Shown: in pieces, positions 9,666 to 18,248 of the stretch
Position numbering within the stretch: position 1 is the stretch's first letter
Layout of the letters: every line of letters begins with the position of its first letter
Assembly (NCBI RefSeq): GCF_900101105.1
Contig: NZ_FNGA01000005.1
Location: 124,001-188,000, forward strand
Length of the DNA: 64,000 bases
Source of the DNA: Maridesulfovibrio ferrireducens
GTDB taxonomy: Bacteria; Desulfobacterota; Desulfovibrionia; Desulfovibrionales; Desulfovibrionaceae
Direction: 5' to 3'
Made by a program: the position numbers and the translations under genes
Notes under the pieces: model-generated
Told to the model about the DNA's origin: nothing
What the model saw: the letters and a program-made list of their open reading frames with translations, nothing else
The model's database searches: none

Positions 9666-10427
9666 CTATCTGTCCTTACGAAATTCTACAGACTTAAGAA
9701 ACTCACTTTTCATCCAGCCCAGCCTGTGCAAAGCCGTTTCAACGGAACACCTGAGCACTCCTATTCCGTATTTAACCGAACGCTTAAAACTTATGGACGA
9801 AGAATCATCCATATACCGTGTGGGACAAGTCACTTCACCGATATCGTAACCAGCGTAAATAATCTGACAAAGCATCTGATTATCGAAAATAAAATCATCA
9901 CTGTTTACACCGTACGGAACCTTTTCCAGCAGTTCACGAGAAAAAGCGCGATAGCCAGTATGGTATTCGGAGAGATGGTAACCGACCATTACATTCTGAA
10001 AAACGGTAAGAAACCGGTTTGAAATATATTTATAAAGAGGCATTCCGCCCTTGCGCGCTCCGGTTCCGAGGATACGTGAACCCAGCATACAGTCGAAAAC
10101 ACCGTTTGCAATGGGAGAAACCATGGCTGAGATAATAAGCGGAGTATACTGGTAATCCGGATGAACCATAACAACAACATCCGCACCCATTTTAAGAGCG
10201 GTGTCATAACAGGTTTTCTGATTACCGCCGTAACCGGTATTGCATGTGTGAGCGACTATTTTAATACCAAGACTTTCAGCCTGCGAAACAGTGTCGTCTC
10301 TACTGCAATCGTCTACCAGCAAAATCTCATCAACAACGCCGTCAGGCAATTCGTCCAAGGTTCTTTTTAATGTTGATGCTGCGTTATAAGCAGGCATTAC
10401 CATTACAACTTTTTTTCCATTAACCAT
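9666..10427 (-). CDS. Family 2 glycosyltransferase (dolichyl/polyprenyl-phosphate sugar transferase-like)
   Basis: A GT-A fold enzyme with VVMVMPAYNAASTLKRTL at the N terminus, LLVDDCSRDDT (nucleotide-binding Asp residues) and MVHPDYQYTPLI (DxD-like site). It lacks C-terminal membrane spans, as in soluble DPM1-like synthases that charge polyprenyl phosphate with a sugar. The downstream TPR membrane transferase is a natural consumer of that product. An in-frame ATG at 10466 would add 13 residues but has no ribosome site; AGGAGA stands ten bases before the ATG at 10427, which I prefer. Confidence 0.85.
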   Translation of the reverse strand: MVNGKKVVMVMPAYNAASTLKRTLDELPDGVVDEILLVDDCSRDDTVSQAESLGIKIVAHTCNTGYGGNQKTCYDTALKMGADVVVMVHPDYQYTPLIISAMVSPIANGVFDCMLGSRILGTGARKGGMPLYKYISNRFLTVFQNVMVGYHLSEYHTGYRAFSRELLEKVPYGVNSDDFIFDNQMLCQIIYAGYDIGEVTCPTRYMDDSSSISFKRSVKYGIGVLRCSVETALHRLGWMKSEFLKSVEFRKDR

Positions 10428-10669
10428 CTGTTCATTATCTCCTGTGAATGAAACGGCCTTACGCATCCGAATATCTATCAGTATAAAATTTCAAAAATTT
10501 AGTATAGTTGATTACAGCTTCAAGCGGCTTACCACCAAAACACAGACTCAATCAACAGCTATCACTGCGGTTGCCTGCGCAGTTGCCTGTAAGGAAGCTT
10601 TCTAGTAACCAGTCCGCAAGGTAAATAAGTAACAGCAATAGTAATTTTGCAGCATGAGGTAATATAGAA

Positions 10670-11134
10670 ATGGAAAAAGCAAAAATCAGAGAATATATTC
10701 ACGCGATCATAATGAAAAAATGTACTCACGATGAATCTGCCAGACAGAATGCCATCGGTGAATTCATAACTATGACCATGCCCAATATTGATGAAGGATC
10801 TGCTAATAATATAAAATTAATGATCCCCACCATTGCCGAACTATACGATAAATGGGCCGTCATGTTCATCGACAGACTGCTTGAAACTGTACCTGAAAAT
10901 CAGATTGAAGAACTTTGCAGCGGAACCCCTGAAAACGATTCTGCGCTCGTCCTTGTATACATCATGTTCATGGAATCGGAACGCATGGAAAAACAGATTG
11001 CAGAAGATATTTCCACCTACGCCCCCACTCAGAATGACGAGCAGGGAAACATTGCCAGCGAATATATCCGCGCAAAACTTTCGCAGATTGCCGCTGATCA
11101 GGAAAAGGAAAAAAAAGGGACTCCGATTCAATAG
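10670..11134 (+). CDS. Conserved-looking hypothetical cytosolic protein
   Basis: A 154-residue soluble protein with predicted helical content throughout and no signal peptide, membrane span or metal motif. I do not recognise a family. It is acidic in the middle (ETVPENQIEELC) and Lys/Glu-rich at the end. GAGGT lies upstream of the ATG, and a strong terminator follows. It is transcribed alone, convergent with azlCD. Confidence 0.6.
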   Translation: MEKAKIREYIHAIIMKKCTHDESARQNAIGEFITMTMPNIDEGSANNIKLMIPTIAELYDKWAVMFIDRLLETVPENQIEELCSGTPENDSALVLVYIMFMESERMEKQIAEDISTYAPTQNDEQGNIASEYIRAKLSQIAADQEKEKKGTPIQ

Positions 11135-11178
11135 CGTAAAAATAAAATCCGTCAGATCATTTAATATCTCTACATTAG

Positions 11179-11220
11179 AAAAAGAGCAGCCTGTGTCATT
11201 TACACAAGTTGCTCTTTTTT
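11179..11220. terminator. Terminator between hypothetical gene and azlCD
   Basis: The arms AAAAGAGCAGCCTGTGT and ACACAAGTTGCTCTTTT pair with one internal mismatch and a wobble pair. T-runs on both strands suit termination from both convergent sides. Confidence 0.8.
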
Positions 11221-11253
11221 AATATATTAAATCTATTATATTTTAATCTGTTT

Positions 11254-11577
11254 CTAAAAAAAATACCGAACTGCCGCTACCATCCCCATACCGAATGCAA
11301 CTGTCCCGAAGAAATTTCGTGTAAACATTGCCAGAGCAAAAGTAGGGACCGCAACCCACAAATATATATTGTCGAAGCCTAAGTTTATCACCCCTTCAGG
11401 GGCTAAAAGCGAAGGGACGAGCATTGCAGACAATACCGCAGTAGGAACATATCCCAACCAGCGTGTAACTACAGGTGAAAGTTCTCTCGAACTTAAGGTC
11501 AGAACAGGAAGCAGACGCGGCCCGTAAGTCACGACCATCATACCGATAATTATAAATAAAACTATTTTTTGGTCCAC
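11254..11577 (-). CDS. azlD: AzlD-family branched-chain amino-acid exporter small subunit
   Basis: A 107-residue protein with about four membrane spans (for example IIGMMVVTYGPRLLPVL), the size and pattern of AzlD. With AzlC it forms an exporter of leucine/isoleucine/valine or analogues. The open frame runs further upstream inside azlC, but the GTG at 11577, preceded by GGAG, gives the family's usual length. The gene overlaps the end of azlC by 16 bases, which suggests translational coupling. Confidence 0.85.
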   Translation of the reverse strand: MDQKIVLFIIIGMMVVTYGPRLLPVLTLSSRELSPVVTRWLGYVPTAVLSAMLVPSLLAPEGVINLGFDNIYLWVAVPTFALAMFTRNFFGTVAFGMGMVAAVRYFF

Positions 11578-12272
11578 GACAATGCCACTCCAAGACTTGC
11601 GCCGATAAGCGTTGCGATTATAACATTCCACTGCCCTGCACCGCCGAGAGCAAGTGCTGTGGAAAGCAGACCCGTGATCACACCTACTATGACATGACTT
11701 CTGTCTTTAATCTGAAATATTAGCAGAGCAATAAACATGGCCGGAAGCGCGTAATCAAGCCCCATAGGTTTAATGTCGGCAATCAGCGAACTCGAAATAA
11801 CTCCCAGAACAGTCCCGCCGACCCACGCCAACTGGGAAATACTGTTAATAAGATAAGTTTCGCTTTTTCCAGTCTCTCCTTTGCCGAATCTGATCGAATT
11901 CACTGCAAAAGTTTCATCGGTAAGCTGAAAACTGAATGCAACCAGCTCCAGCTTGCTCCACTTACGTAAGTATGGAGAGAGAGCCGCCGACATAAGGAGA
12001 TGTCTAAGATTAACTACAAAGGTTGTTACTATAATAGAAACGGCTGAAGCGCCGGATGCAAAAAGTCCGACCGCAATAAACTGTGCTGAGCCAGCAAAGA
12101 CCAAAAGGGACATCAGCACGGTGTTATCAACCGAAATTCCAGTCTTGCGGGCCAGAACTCCATAAGCAAATCCGACGGGCAAATAGCCAAGCACAATAGG
12201 CAGAGCCTGCTTCATTGCCGACATCAATACGTCATTAAATCTCATTTTACGGGAACTCATTACGGATTCCAC
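11562..12272 (-). CDS. azlC: AzlC-family branched-chain amino-acid exporter large subunit
   Basis: About 236 residues with five to seven membrane spans. The motif ALPIVLGYLPVGFAYGVLAR near the N terminus is characteristic of AzlC (DUF-type permease of the LIV export family). I favour the GTG at 12272, which has GGAGG five bases upstream; an ATG at 12290 lacks a ribosome site. It is divergent from the MocR-type regulator across about 150 bases, which suggests that the regulator controls azlCD. Confidence 0.85.
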   Translation of the reverse strand: MESVMSSRKMRFNDVLMSAMKQALPIVLGYLPVGFAYGVLARKTGISVDNTVLMSLLVFAGSAQFIAVGLFASGASAVSIIVTTFVVNLRHLLMSAALSPYLRKWSKLELVAFSFQLTDETFAVNSIRFGKGETGKSETYLINSISQLAWVGGTVLGVISSSLIADIKPMGLDYALPAMFIALLIFQIKDRSHVIVGVITGLLSTALALGGAGQWNVIIATLIGASLGVALSWTKK

Positions 12273-12420
12273 ACTTACCTCCAGCGACATTAATACTCAA
12301 AAAATCAAGACTAAAATTTTCCTTGAAGACAACTATAAAAGAACATACAATCTGTAACCAGTACAGACACAGTTTATATAAATCTGAATCATAACAGATT
12401 AACAAAACAGGACTCAAAAT

Positions 12421-13851
12421 ATGACAAGTCAGCGTGGCGAAGACGAATACAGATACAAAAAGGTTGAGCAGGAAATCTCCAAACATATCATTGCTGGAGA
12501 TTTAGTTCCCGGAGACAAGCTTCCTTCTCTGAGACAGATGAGTACAAACCTCAAAGTATCAATTTCAACGGTCAGCCATGCTTATGAAGAGCTGGAAAAA
12601 AGAGGATTAATAGAATCCCGTCCCAGATCCGGATATTTTGTACGCAGCGAATTCCGCAAGATTCCTACGCCTTTGGTTAACACAGCCCAAAAACTTGAAC
12701 CGCACACCGTCACCAAAAACAAATTGATTCAAACCGCTCTTGAGACTGTAGGGAATAAAAATTTATTGCCGCTGGGAGTTGTCTGCCCCAGTAGTGAGCT
12801 GTTGCCTACAAAACACCTCTCGAAGATAATGAGCGCTGTAATCAGAGAAAACCCGGATCTCTCAATAAATTACGAATCCATTTCCGGTAATATGCAACTG
12901 CGCAGACAGATTGCCTTCCGCTCGGTGGACTGCGGTTCCAATTTAACAGCCGAAGACCTGATAATCACCACCGGAGCAATGGAAGCACTATATATATCCC
13001 TGCGCACACTCACCCGCCCCGGTGATTTAGTCCTTATTCAGTCGCCCACATATTATTGTTTCCTGCAACTGGTAGAAAGCCTTGGACTGCGTGCAATAGA
13101 AATTCCTTCGTGTCCTAAAAACGGAATAAACACGAAAGAGTTCTCCGCGGCAGTAAAAAAATTCGACCTGAAAGCCTGTATTCTTTCACCCAATTTCAAC
13201 AATCCTGACGGCGGCCTTACTCCCGACCATGCAAAAAAAGAAATAGTTGAACTGCTCGCTGAAAAAAATATTCCACTGGTTGAAGATGATGTTTATGGAG
13301 ATATTTATTTCGGAGATACCAGACCGCGAACCTTCAAATCTTTTGACCGCAAGGGCGGAGTACTGCTCTGTTCCTCTTTTTCCAAGACCATTGCCCCGGG
13401 ATACCGCGTAGGCTGGCTGGCTCCGGGCCGTTATCTCGAGAAGGCCATGGAAATAAAAGCCACTACAAACGTATCCTGCGCCTCCCCTACTCAGATGGCT
13501 ATAGCCAGATACCTGAGAGAAGCTCATTTTGACCGCCATCTCAAAAAACTGCGCTCGGCCATGAAAGAACAAATGAATAAAATGCGCACGGAGATAGCCC
13601 TGTCATTCCCCAAAGGGACAAAGGTCACCGATCCGAAAGGAGGCTCTGTTCTATGGGTAGAACTTCCTGCCGGAACAGATGGTATAGATCTTTTTTTCAA
13701 GGCCAGAGAGGAAGGAATCGGAATAATACCCGGCTCTGTATTTTCAACCCGCGATGCTTTTTCAAATTACATCAGACTCAGCAGCGGAGCCCTCTGGAGC
13801 GACAAAATTCAGAAAGGTCTTAAACGGCTTGGCGAACTTGCCACGAAGTAA
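12421..13851 (+). CDS. MocR/PdxR-type GntR regulator with aminotransferase domain
   Basis: Residues 1-75 are a GntR winged helix (LPSLRQMSTNLKVSISTVSHAYEELEKRGLIESRPRSGYFV). The rest is a fold-type-I aminotransferase domain with SPNFNNPDGG and the PLP-binding Lys in SSFSKTIAPGYRVGW (near residue 322). MocR regulators sense PLP or an amino-acid aldimine. The divergent azlCD exporter is the obvious target. The length of 476 residues is normal. It ends two bases from the convergent TPR gene, with no room for a terminator. Confidence 0.88.
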   Translation: MTSQRGEDEYRYKKVEQEISKHIIAGDLVPGDKLPSLRQMSTNLKVSISTVSHAYEELEKRGLIESRPRSGYFVRSEFRKIPTPLVNTAQKLEPHTVTKNKLIQTALETVGNKNLLPLGVVCPSSELLPTKHLSKIMSAVIRENPDLSINYESISGNMQLRRQIAFRSVDCGSNLTAEDLIITTGAMEALYISLRTLTRPGDLVLIQSPTYYCFLQLVESLGLRAIEIPSCPKNGINTKEFSAAVKKFDLKACILSPNFNNPDGGLTPDHAKKEIVELLAEKNIPLVEDDVYGDIYFGDTRPRTFKSFDRKGGVLLCSSFSKTIAPGYRVGWLAPGRYLEKAMEIKATTNVSCASPTQMAIARYLREAHFDRHLKKLRSAMKEQMNKMRTEIALSFPKGTKVTDPKGGSVLWVELPAGTDGIDLFFKAREEGIGIIPGSVFSTRDAFSNYIRLSSGALWSDKIQKGLKRLGELATK

Positions 13852-13853
13852 AA

Positions 13854-14393
13854 CTATCCGAGACTTTCGCTTAAGACTTTTTCAACCATATCGGCGGCGT
13901 CTTCCAGTGAAAATTCAGGATCACTTTCAATTAGTGCCATCTGCAAATTAACTTCGCGCTGCACATCAATTTTTTCAGGATTAAAATATCCTTTCCATAC
14001 AGACAGAACTTTATCCCCGTTGCCGATACGACAAAAAACTAAACCTAAATATAGTGAAGAAAAATTATCTTCACCTAATATTTTAATAGTCCGCTCAAGC
14101 TCCACCTTCGCCTGAATAAACTTTCCGCACAGGTACAGACTGTGCCCGTATCTTTTTCTGGCATTTGCATTGTGAGGCTCTGACTTAATAAAATCTTTAT
14201 ATTTATCTGCGGCTTCAGAATACCTTTTGCTTTCATAAGCAACATTTGCGGCGGCAAGAACATCAAGGTCAACTTCAGTCGCAGCTATAGGCTTTGCCGC
14301 ACTCTGAATCTGTTCCTTGTCATCCTTGGGCCTGAATCCGCCGAAAAGAAACCCTCTTCTGGATAACTTTTGAGGCTTTTTAACTCCGGACAT
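13854..14393 (-). CDS. Small TPR protein with N-terminal twin-arginine-like motif
   Basis: A 179-residue protein. The N terminus reads KLSRRGFLFGGF, resembling a Tat consensus (S/T-R-R-x-F-L), but no hydrophobic h-region follows; instead a charged linker (RPKDDKEQ) leads to three TPR-like helical repeats (AAANVAYESKRYSEAADKYK and following). Export by Tat is therefore doubtful. The motif may be a remnant or a docking site. The role is unknown; TPRs point to protein-protein contact. Confidence 0.65.
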   Translation of the reverse strand: MSGVKKPQKLSRRGFLFGGFRPKDDKEQIQSAAKPIAATEVDLDVLAAANVAYESKRYSEAADKYKDFIKSEPHNANARKRYGHSLYLCGKFIQAKVELERTIKILGEDNFSSLYLGLVFCRIGNGDKVLSVWKGYFNPEKIDVQREVNLQMALIESDPEFSLEDAADMVEKVLSESLG

Positions 14394-14534
14394 CTAAATA
14401 CCTCCAATTTTGTAACAAATCGGAGTGTAACGACAAATCCATTCGGGGCCAAGCCTAATATGAGTGTCAGCAGTAGACTTATTTTCATCCTCAATGTAAA
14501 TTGCAGATATCACAATCTATACAAAGGATTACCG

Positions 14535-15119
14535 ATGAAAAAATTACTACTAATACTGCTCGCGTTAATGACGTTTATATCCTGCACAGCCGCAGCCGGC
14601 TATGACACCCCTTTCGAGACAGGTGGTAAAATATATAAGGTTGCCCTTCTGCCGTGGCGGGCAGACACTATGGACTTTACAATGAAACACCGCTGGACAA
14701 TGACACAGGCTTTGAAAAAAGCTTGTAAACAATCCGGCGCTTTTGTTTTCTCCAACTCAGCCTATTCAGTTAACGGGGGCAACATTCCTGTTCTTGAAAA
14801 CGTGGATAACCAAAAGTTGTGGGTAAGAAAAAAATACGGTAAATATGAACCGAATATTGATGAAGTTTTAAAAGTTCTCGGCAATACAGATGCTGACTTT
14901 GCATTGCTCTATGTTATCAGCGCAGACAACGGCGGCACTGTGGATCAAGGTTCTTCATATTCCAGATCGGACTACATCAGAGCCTTTTTGATCAATAGAA
15001 AATCAAAACAGATGATAGTCGAATTTATCAAGACAGATTTTTTGCGGGGACAAGCTTTTGCTGATGCGAAAAAAATCAACCTGCTTGCATTCAGTAAGTG
15101 GTTGTCTGAAAAGAAATAG
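14535..15119 (+). CDS. Exported or lipid-anchored hypothetical protein
   Basis: A 194-residue protein beginning with a signal peptide (MKKLLLILLALMTFISC). The FISC segment is a possible but non-ideal lipobox. The mature part includes YKVALLPWRADTMDFTM and DADFALLYVISADNGG, similar in style to periplasmic GNA1162/CsgG-like adaptor folds, but I would not assign one. An open frame starts earlier (14370), but the ATG at 14535 fits the signal peptide and AAGGAT upstream. It is 20 bases ahead of the next exported protein, so one operon is likely. Confidence 0.65.
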   Translation: MKKLLLILLALMTFISCTAAAGYDTPFETGGKIYKVALLPWRADTMDFTMKHRWTMTQALKKACKQSGAFVFSNSAYSVNGGNIPVLENVDNQKLWVRKKYGKYEPNIDEVLKVLGNTDADFALLYVISADNGGTVDQGSSYSRSDYIRAFLINRKSKQMIVEFIKTDFLRGQAFADAKKINLLAFSKWLSEKK

Positions 15120-15139
15120 ACCTAAAAAGGAGCTTTTAA

Positions 15140-15628
15140 GTGCTTAAGAAAGTTAGTTTGAAATTATTAACATTACTCTGCCTGACCATTCTGGCAGCAA
15201 CTGCTGCATGTGCTTCCGATATGGACATCAAAGGATGGGAAAAAGGCGGAAAATACGACAAGCTTTACGACAATACAGATCGTGACGTTTTCAAAGGAAG
15301 ATTGCTTAAAATTGTCGACATCACCCCCTTGGACGGAATGGCAGAAGGGATCGGAATATTAGTCAAAGATAAAGAAGACGGAGAAAAAGTCCTTGTCCAT
15401 CTAGGACCTAAAGATTTCGTAGAACCAAGAATCACGGACCTGAGACCGGGCGTAACCGTAAAAGTTTACGGAGTGTTAATAGAAATCGACGGTGAATATG
15501 AATACGTAGCCGCAAAGCTCAAGGCCGGAGAAGAACGTAAATATAAATTCCGCCTGACAAAGAACGGAGAACCTTTCTGGTCTCTCAGCCCGGAAGAGCT
15601 GGCAAAAGAAGAATCTGACATAGAATAG
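15140..15628 (+). CDS. Exported small protein, OB-fold-like
   Basis: A 162-residue protein with a signal peptide cleaved after CAS (near residue 26). The mature domain GRLLKIVDITPLDGMAEGIG...VLVHLGPKDFVEPRI...PGVTVKVYGVLIEIDGEYEYVAAKLK reads as a beta-rich OB-like barrel, as in periplasmic DNA- or copper-site proteins of the YgiW/DUF5666 sort; this is inference by pattern only. The start is GTG, with AAGGAG seven bases upstream. Confidence 0.6.
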   Translation: MLKKVSLKLLTLLCLTILAATAACASDMDIKGWEKGGKYDKLYDNTDRDVFKGRLLKIVDITPLDGMAEGIGILVKDKEDGEKVLVHLGPKDFVEPRITDLRPGVTVKVYGVLIEIDGEYEYVAAKLKAGEERKYKFRLTKNGEPFWSLSPEELAKEESDIE

Positions 15629-15656
15629 ATCTCAATATTTAAATCGCTTTCAAAAA

Positions 15657-15689
15657 AACAGCCCCGACGCATTATGTGTCGGGGCTGTT
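15657..15689 (+). terminator. Rho-independent terminator
   Basis: The stem AACAGCCCCGAC/GTCGGGGCTGTT is followed by eight T. It closes the two-gene exported-protein operon and insulates the Rhs locus. Confidence 0.9.
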
Positions 15690-15841
15690 TTTTTTGATCT
15701 TTTTTAAAGCCCGGACCTGAGTCGGCTTATTCATGTCCGCTTTGTCCAATATCCTTTCTTTATAGGCGAAACCGCCATGCCGTTTAAACGCAGAGCAGGT
15801 CTGTGTTTTGTCGGGCAGGCAATAAAGAAAGGGAGAACCTT

Positions 15842-17689
15842 GTGAACAGATTAAACTCTTATTGGTTACGTAAAAAAGATCGCGGAGAATTGTCAGCAGG
15901 TGCTCGCTTGTATGGCAAATCCATGAAGCCGGAAGCCCAACTCGAAGAAATGTATGAGGTCATGCAAAACGTAGGACTTGGTGAAGAGCTTGATCCTGAA
16001 GACATGTCGAGCCTTTTTGCAGAATTTTCCAATGATGAAAAAATGTATCCAAGCATGATGCCACCTGAACGCCGAAGTCTTTGGGAGCAACGAAAAAGAC
16101 AAATGGAACAGATTCAGGAAAGACAGAAGAATGCTAAACGCCAACTTCACGCGCAGTTCATGATGAAAAATCCAGAACTTCCACTCGCTCAGGAACTTCG
16201 CAAAACTGAGTACGGGCAAGAATTGCTGACTGAAATTGCAATGAATCAGCCCCGTCAACCCGAGACAGGCACGGGGCAAAATATTGTAGATGAGCAGAAA
16301 CGAGATTCCGTGGATATGGAAGCGGTCGAACAATTTGAAACTAAGCCGTTTATTGTTCCCGGAATGGAAGCTCCTTTTTCTTTGCTTGCAACTGAAAGAG
16401 ATGAGAACGGCAGAATTATTCAAAAAGCACTGGCACTCGCCCCTAAAGCCATAATGCGCGAATATGAATACGACAATGGCGGTAGACTCAGCAAAGTTCT
16501 TTGCGATGAATCCATCATCGAGCAATATCAGTACGGTAAATATGGTGAAAGGCTTACCTCGGAAACTCGGCACACAAAACCGCAACTGTTAAAGTATAAC
16601 AGCAGATTACAACTTATCGCAGATGGCAACGTAAAATATTTCTACGACAACCAAGGCCGTATGATTGAAAAAAACGAGCTTGGAAAGATTACTCGTTATT
16701 CGTACTTGGAGTCAGGGCCGTTGCATGAAGTTGTATTGCCGGATGGGCGCAGGGTTGAATATACCTCTGACCCTGCGGGAAAAAGGATTTCTAAATCAAT
16801 TAACGGTAAAACTGTAGAAAAATATCTCTGGCAGGATTTGACTACTTTAATCGCTGTCACGGATGCCGAAGGCTTACGCCCCAAAGTATTCACGTATGAC
16901 GAAGAAGGCGATCCAGTTGCAATGACTTACGAAGGAAAAACCTTTTATTTCGCGACCGATCAGGTCGGTTCAATCTTCATGGTTGCGGATGAAAGGGGTA
17001 ATGAGGTAAAGCGGATTATATATGATTCGTTTGGCAATCTGCTATTCGATAGTAATGAAAAATTTGATACTTGCGTGGGGTTCTCCGCAGGATTGATCGA
17101 TAAAGACACTGGATTGATTCACTTCGGATATCGTGAATACGATCCAGCCATTGGTAGATTCATAACTCCTGACCCAATCGGCTTTGCTGGCGGAGATGTG
17201 GATGTTTATGGTTTTTGTTTGGATGATCCTATTAATTTTGTGGATCGGACGGGGTTGGCTCAAGTTTATGAAAGAAGATTAAAAGGGCTTGAATTTTTAG
17301 ATGATTCCGTTGTTAAAAACCTAAAAAAAGCACTTAAAAGAACCCCACAGGGGATGATGTTAGCTCCTTTTGAAGACGTCGCAGACCAAATTGTTGATGC
17401 TGCAAATATTAAACTTAAGCATGAATATATAAAATATGACAAGGCGAATGAAAACAAAGGGGAGGAGACTAATTCAGGTTTCTCTAAAAGAGGCATTATT
17501 CATGACGAAACGGGCAAGGACACACCTATAGGAAAACACTATGATGATGTCATCATGCGGCAAGCAGAAAAAAACATCGACAAAACGGGGCAATATAAAA
17601 AAGGTAAATATATAGGACTGGGGCATAACTGCCAAAGTTATACTGAAGCTGTAGCAGAGGAAAGTAGCAGGCTACAGCAAAAAAAATAA
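15842..17689 (+). CDS. Short Rhs-core protein with C-terminal polymorphic toxin domain
   Basis: A 615-residue protein. Residues 1-150 are charged and helical, with no PAAR domain or signal peptide. The middle carries YD-type repeats (REYEYDNGGRLSKVL, IEQYQYGKYGERL). The Rhs-associated core follows (DQVGSIFMV, VKRIIYDSFGN, GYREYDPAIGRFITPDPIGF, CLDDPINFVDRTGLA). Everything after GLA (about 140 residues) is the variable tip, expected to be the effector; it ends with GLGHNCQSYTEAV, where Cys and His could be catalytic. The Rhs body is much shorter than classic 1,400-residue Rhs proteins. I chose GTG at 15842 with GGGAG upstream; a GTG at 15803 is also possible. It is preceded by a terminator and followed by candidate immunity and orphan tips. 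Confidence 0.8.
   Translation: MNRLNSYWLRKKDRGELSAGARLYGKSMKPEAQLEEMYEVMQNVGLGEELDPEDMSSLFAEFSNDEKMYPSMMPPERRSLWEQRKRQMEQIQERQKNAKRQLHAQFMMKNPELPLAQELRKTEYGQELLTEIAMNQPRQPETGTGQNIVDEQKRDSVDMEAVEQFETKPFIVPGMEAPFSLLATERDENGRIIQKALALAPKAIMREYEYDNGGRLSKVLCDESIIEQYQYGKYGERLTSETRHTKPQLLKYNSRLQLIADGNVKYFYDNQGRMIEKNELGKITRYSYLESGPLHEVVLPDGRRVEYTSDPAGKRISKSINGKTVEKYLWQDLTTLIAVTDAEGLRPKVFTYDEEGDPVAMTYEGKTFYFATDQVGSIFMVADERGNEVKRIIYDSFGNLLFDSNEKFDTCVGFSAGLIDKDTGLIHFGYREYDPAIGRFITPDPIGFAGGDVDVYGFCLDDPINFVDRTGLAQVYERRLKGLEFLDDSVVKNLKKALKRTPQGMMLAPFEDVADQIVDAANIKLKHEYIKYDKANENKGEETNSGFSKRGIIHDETGKDTPIGKHYDDVIMRQAEKNIDKTGQYKKGKYIGLGHNCQSYTEAVAEESSRLQQKK
17156..17260 (+). repeat. Rhs core repeat, copy 1 (105 bp)
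   Basis: This segment encodes RFITPDPIGF to the GLA junction and is identical base for base to 18279-18383. The identity stops exactly where the tips diverge, which makes it a natural site for recombination between tip cassettes. Confidence 0.95.
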
Positions 17690-17722
17690 TCGCGAAATGA
17701 TTTCGCAACATAAGGGGGAAGG

Positions 17723-17757
17723 TCACATAACCTCCCCCCATGTAGGAGGTTATGTGA
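17723..17757 (+). promoter_or_regulatory. Perfect 13-bp hairpin burying RBS and start codon of the candidate immunity gene
   Basis: TCACATAACCTCC (17723-17735) and GGAGGTTATGTGA (17745-17757) are exact reverse complements with a nine-base loop. The right arm contains both the GGAGG ribosome site and the GTG start at 17754. In the mRNA the start would be closed unless the stem is opened, for example by a ribosome or a factor. There is no T-run after it, so it is not a terminator. Confidence 0.75.
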
Positions 17758-18248
17758 AGCGTTTTGCCGTTTTAAGCGTTATCTTGATTGTAATGTCTTC
17801 CATTTATAACACTAATGTTTTCCAAGCATACTTTATGTCTGACCAGTACTATAAAAGCATTTTTGAAGGTTCTTTTGATGCGTCCATAAAAGGGGAGCGT
17901 TTGCTGATACCAATCAGCTTTAAATATAAGACAGAGTATGACCTTTTAATATCAATACCTAAAAATGATAAAAAATGTTTTTTTTCAGAAAAGGGTGCTT
18001 TAAATTATAAATTTACATCTAGAGGAAAAATTTTAGAAGAAGGAATAACTAAATCCCCTTCAAACACAGCCCACTATTGCGCATCTAGTGAAGGGCCCCT
18101 TTCTGCTCTCCTGTTGAGGTTTAATTTACCTTTTCCCGAAGCAGGAGATGATTTAGTTTTGGTGCTGGAAGCAGTCAATCCGTTAAAGTCTTTTAGTAAA
18201 TATTCAGGTTCTATTATTTGCACAGTTGAACCAGCTTTAATGAACTAG
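17754..18248 (+). CDS. Candidate immunity protein of the Rhs tip (membrane-anchored)
   Basis: A 164-residue protein with an N-terminal hydrophobic segment (FAVLSVILIVMSSIYNT) that is either a membrane anchor or a signal peptide, then a predicted beta-rich exported domain (SFDASIKGERLLIPISFKYKTEYDLLISIP). There is no recognised family. Its position directly after the rhs gene, 64 bases on, is the standard place for an immunity gene, and the envelope location suggests that the toxin acts in the periplasm; both are inferences. I chose the GTG at 17754 (GGAGG upstream, inside a hairpin). The frame is open back to 17697. Confidence 0.6.
   Translation: MKRFAVLSVILIVMSSIYNTNVFQAYFMSDQYYKSIFEGSFDASIKGERLLIPISFKYKTEYDLLISIPKNDKKCFFSEKGALNYKFTSRGKILEEGITKSPSNTAHYCASSEGPLSALLLRFNLPFPEAGDDLVLVLEAVNPLKSFSKYSGSIICTVEPALMN

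Noticed and set aside
15659-15690. Terminator stem taken as an att site of the Rhs locus
   Set aside because: It is an ordinary hairpin with a T-run and has no second copy at the other end of the locus.
15893-16585. Long minus-strand open frame opposite the rhs gene
   Set aside because: Antisense shadow, with no start signal and no domain.
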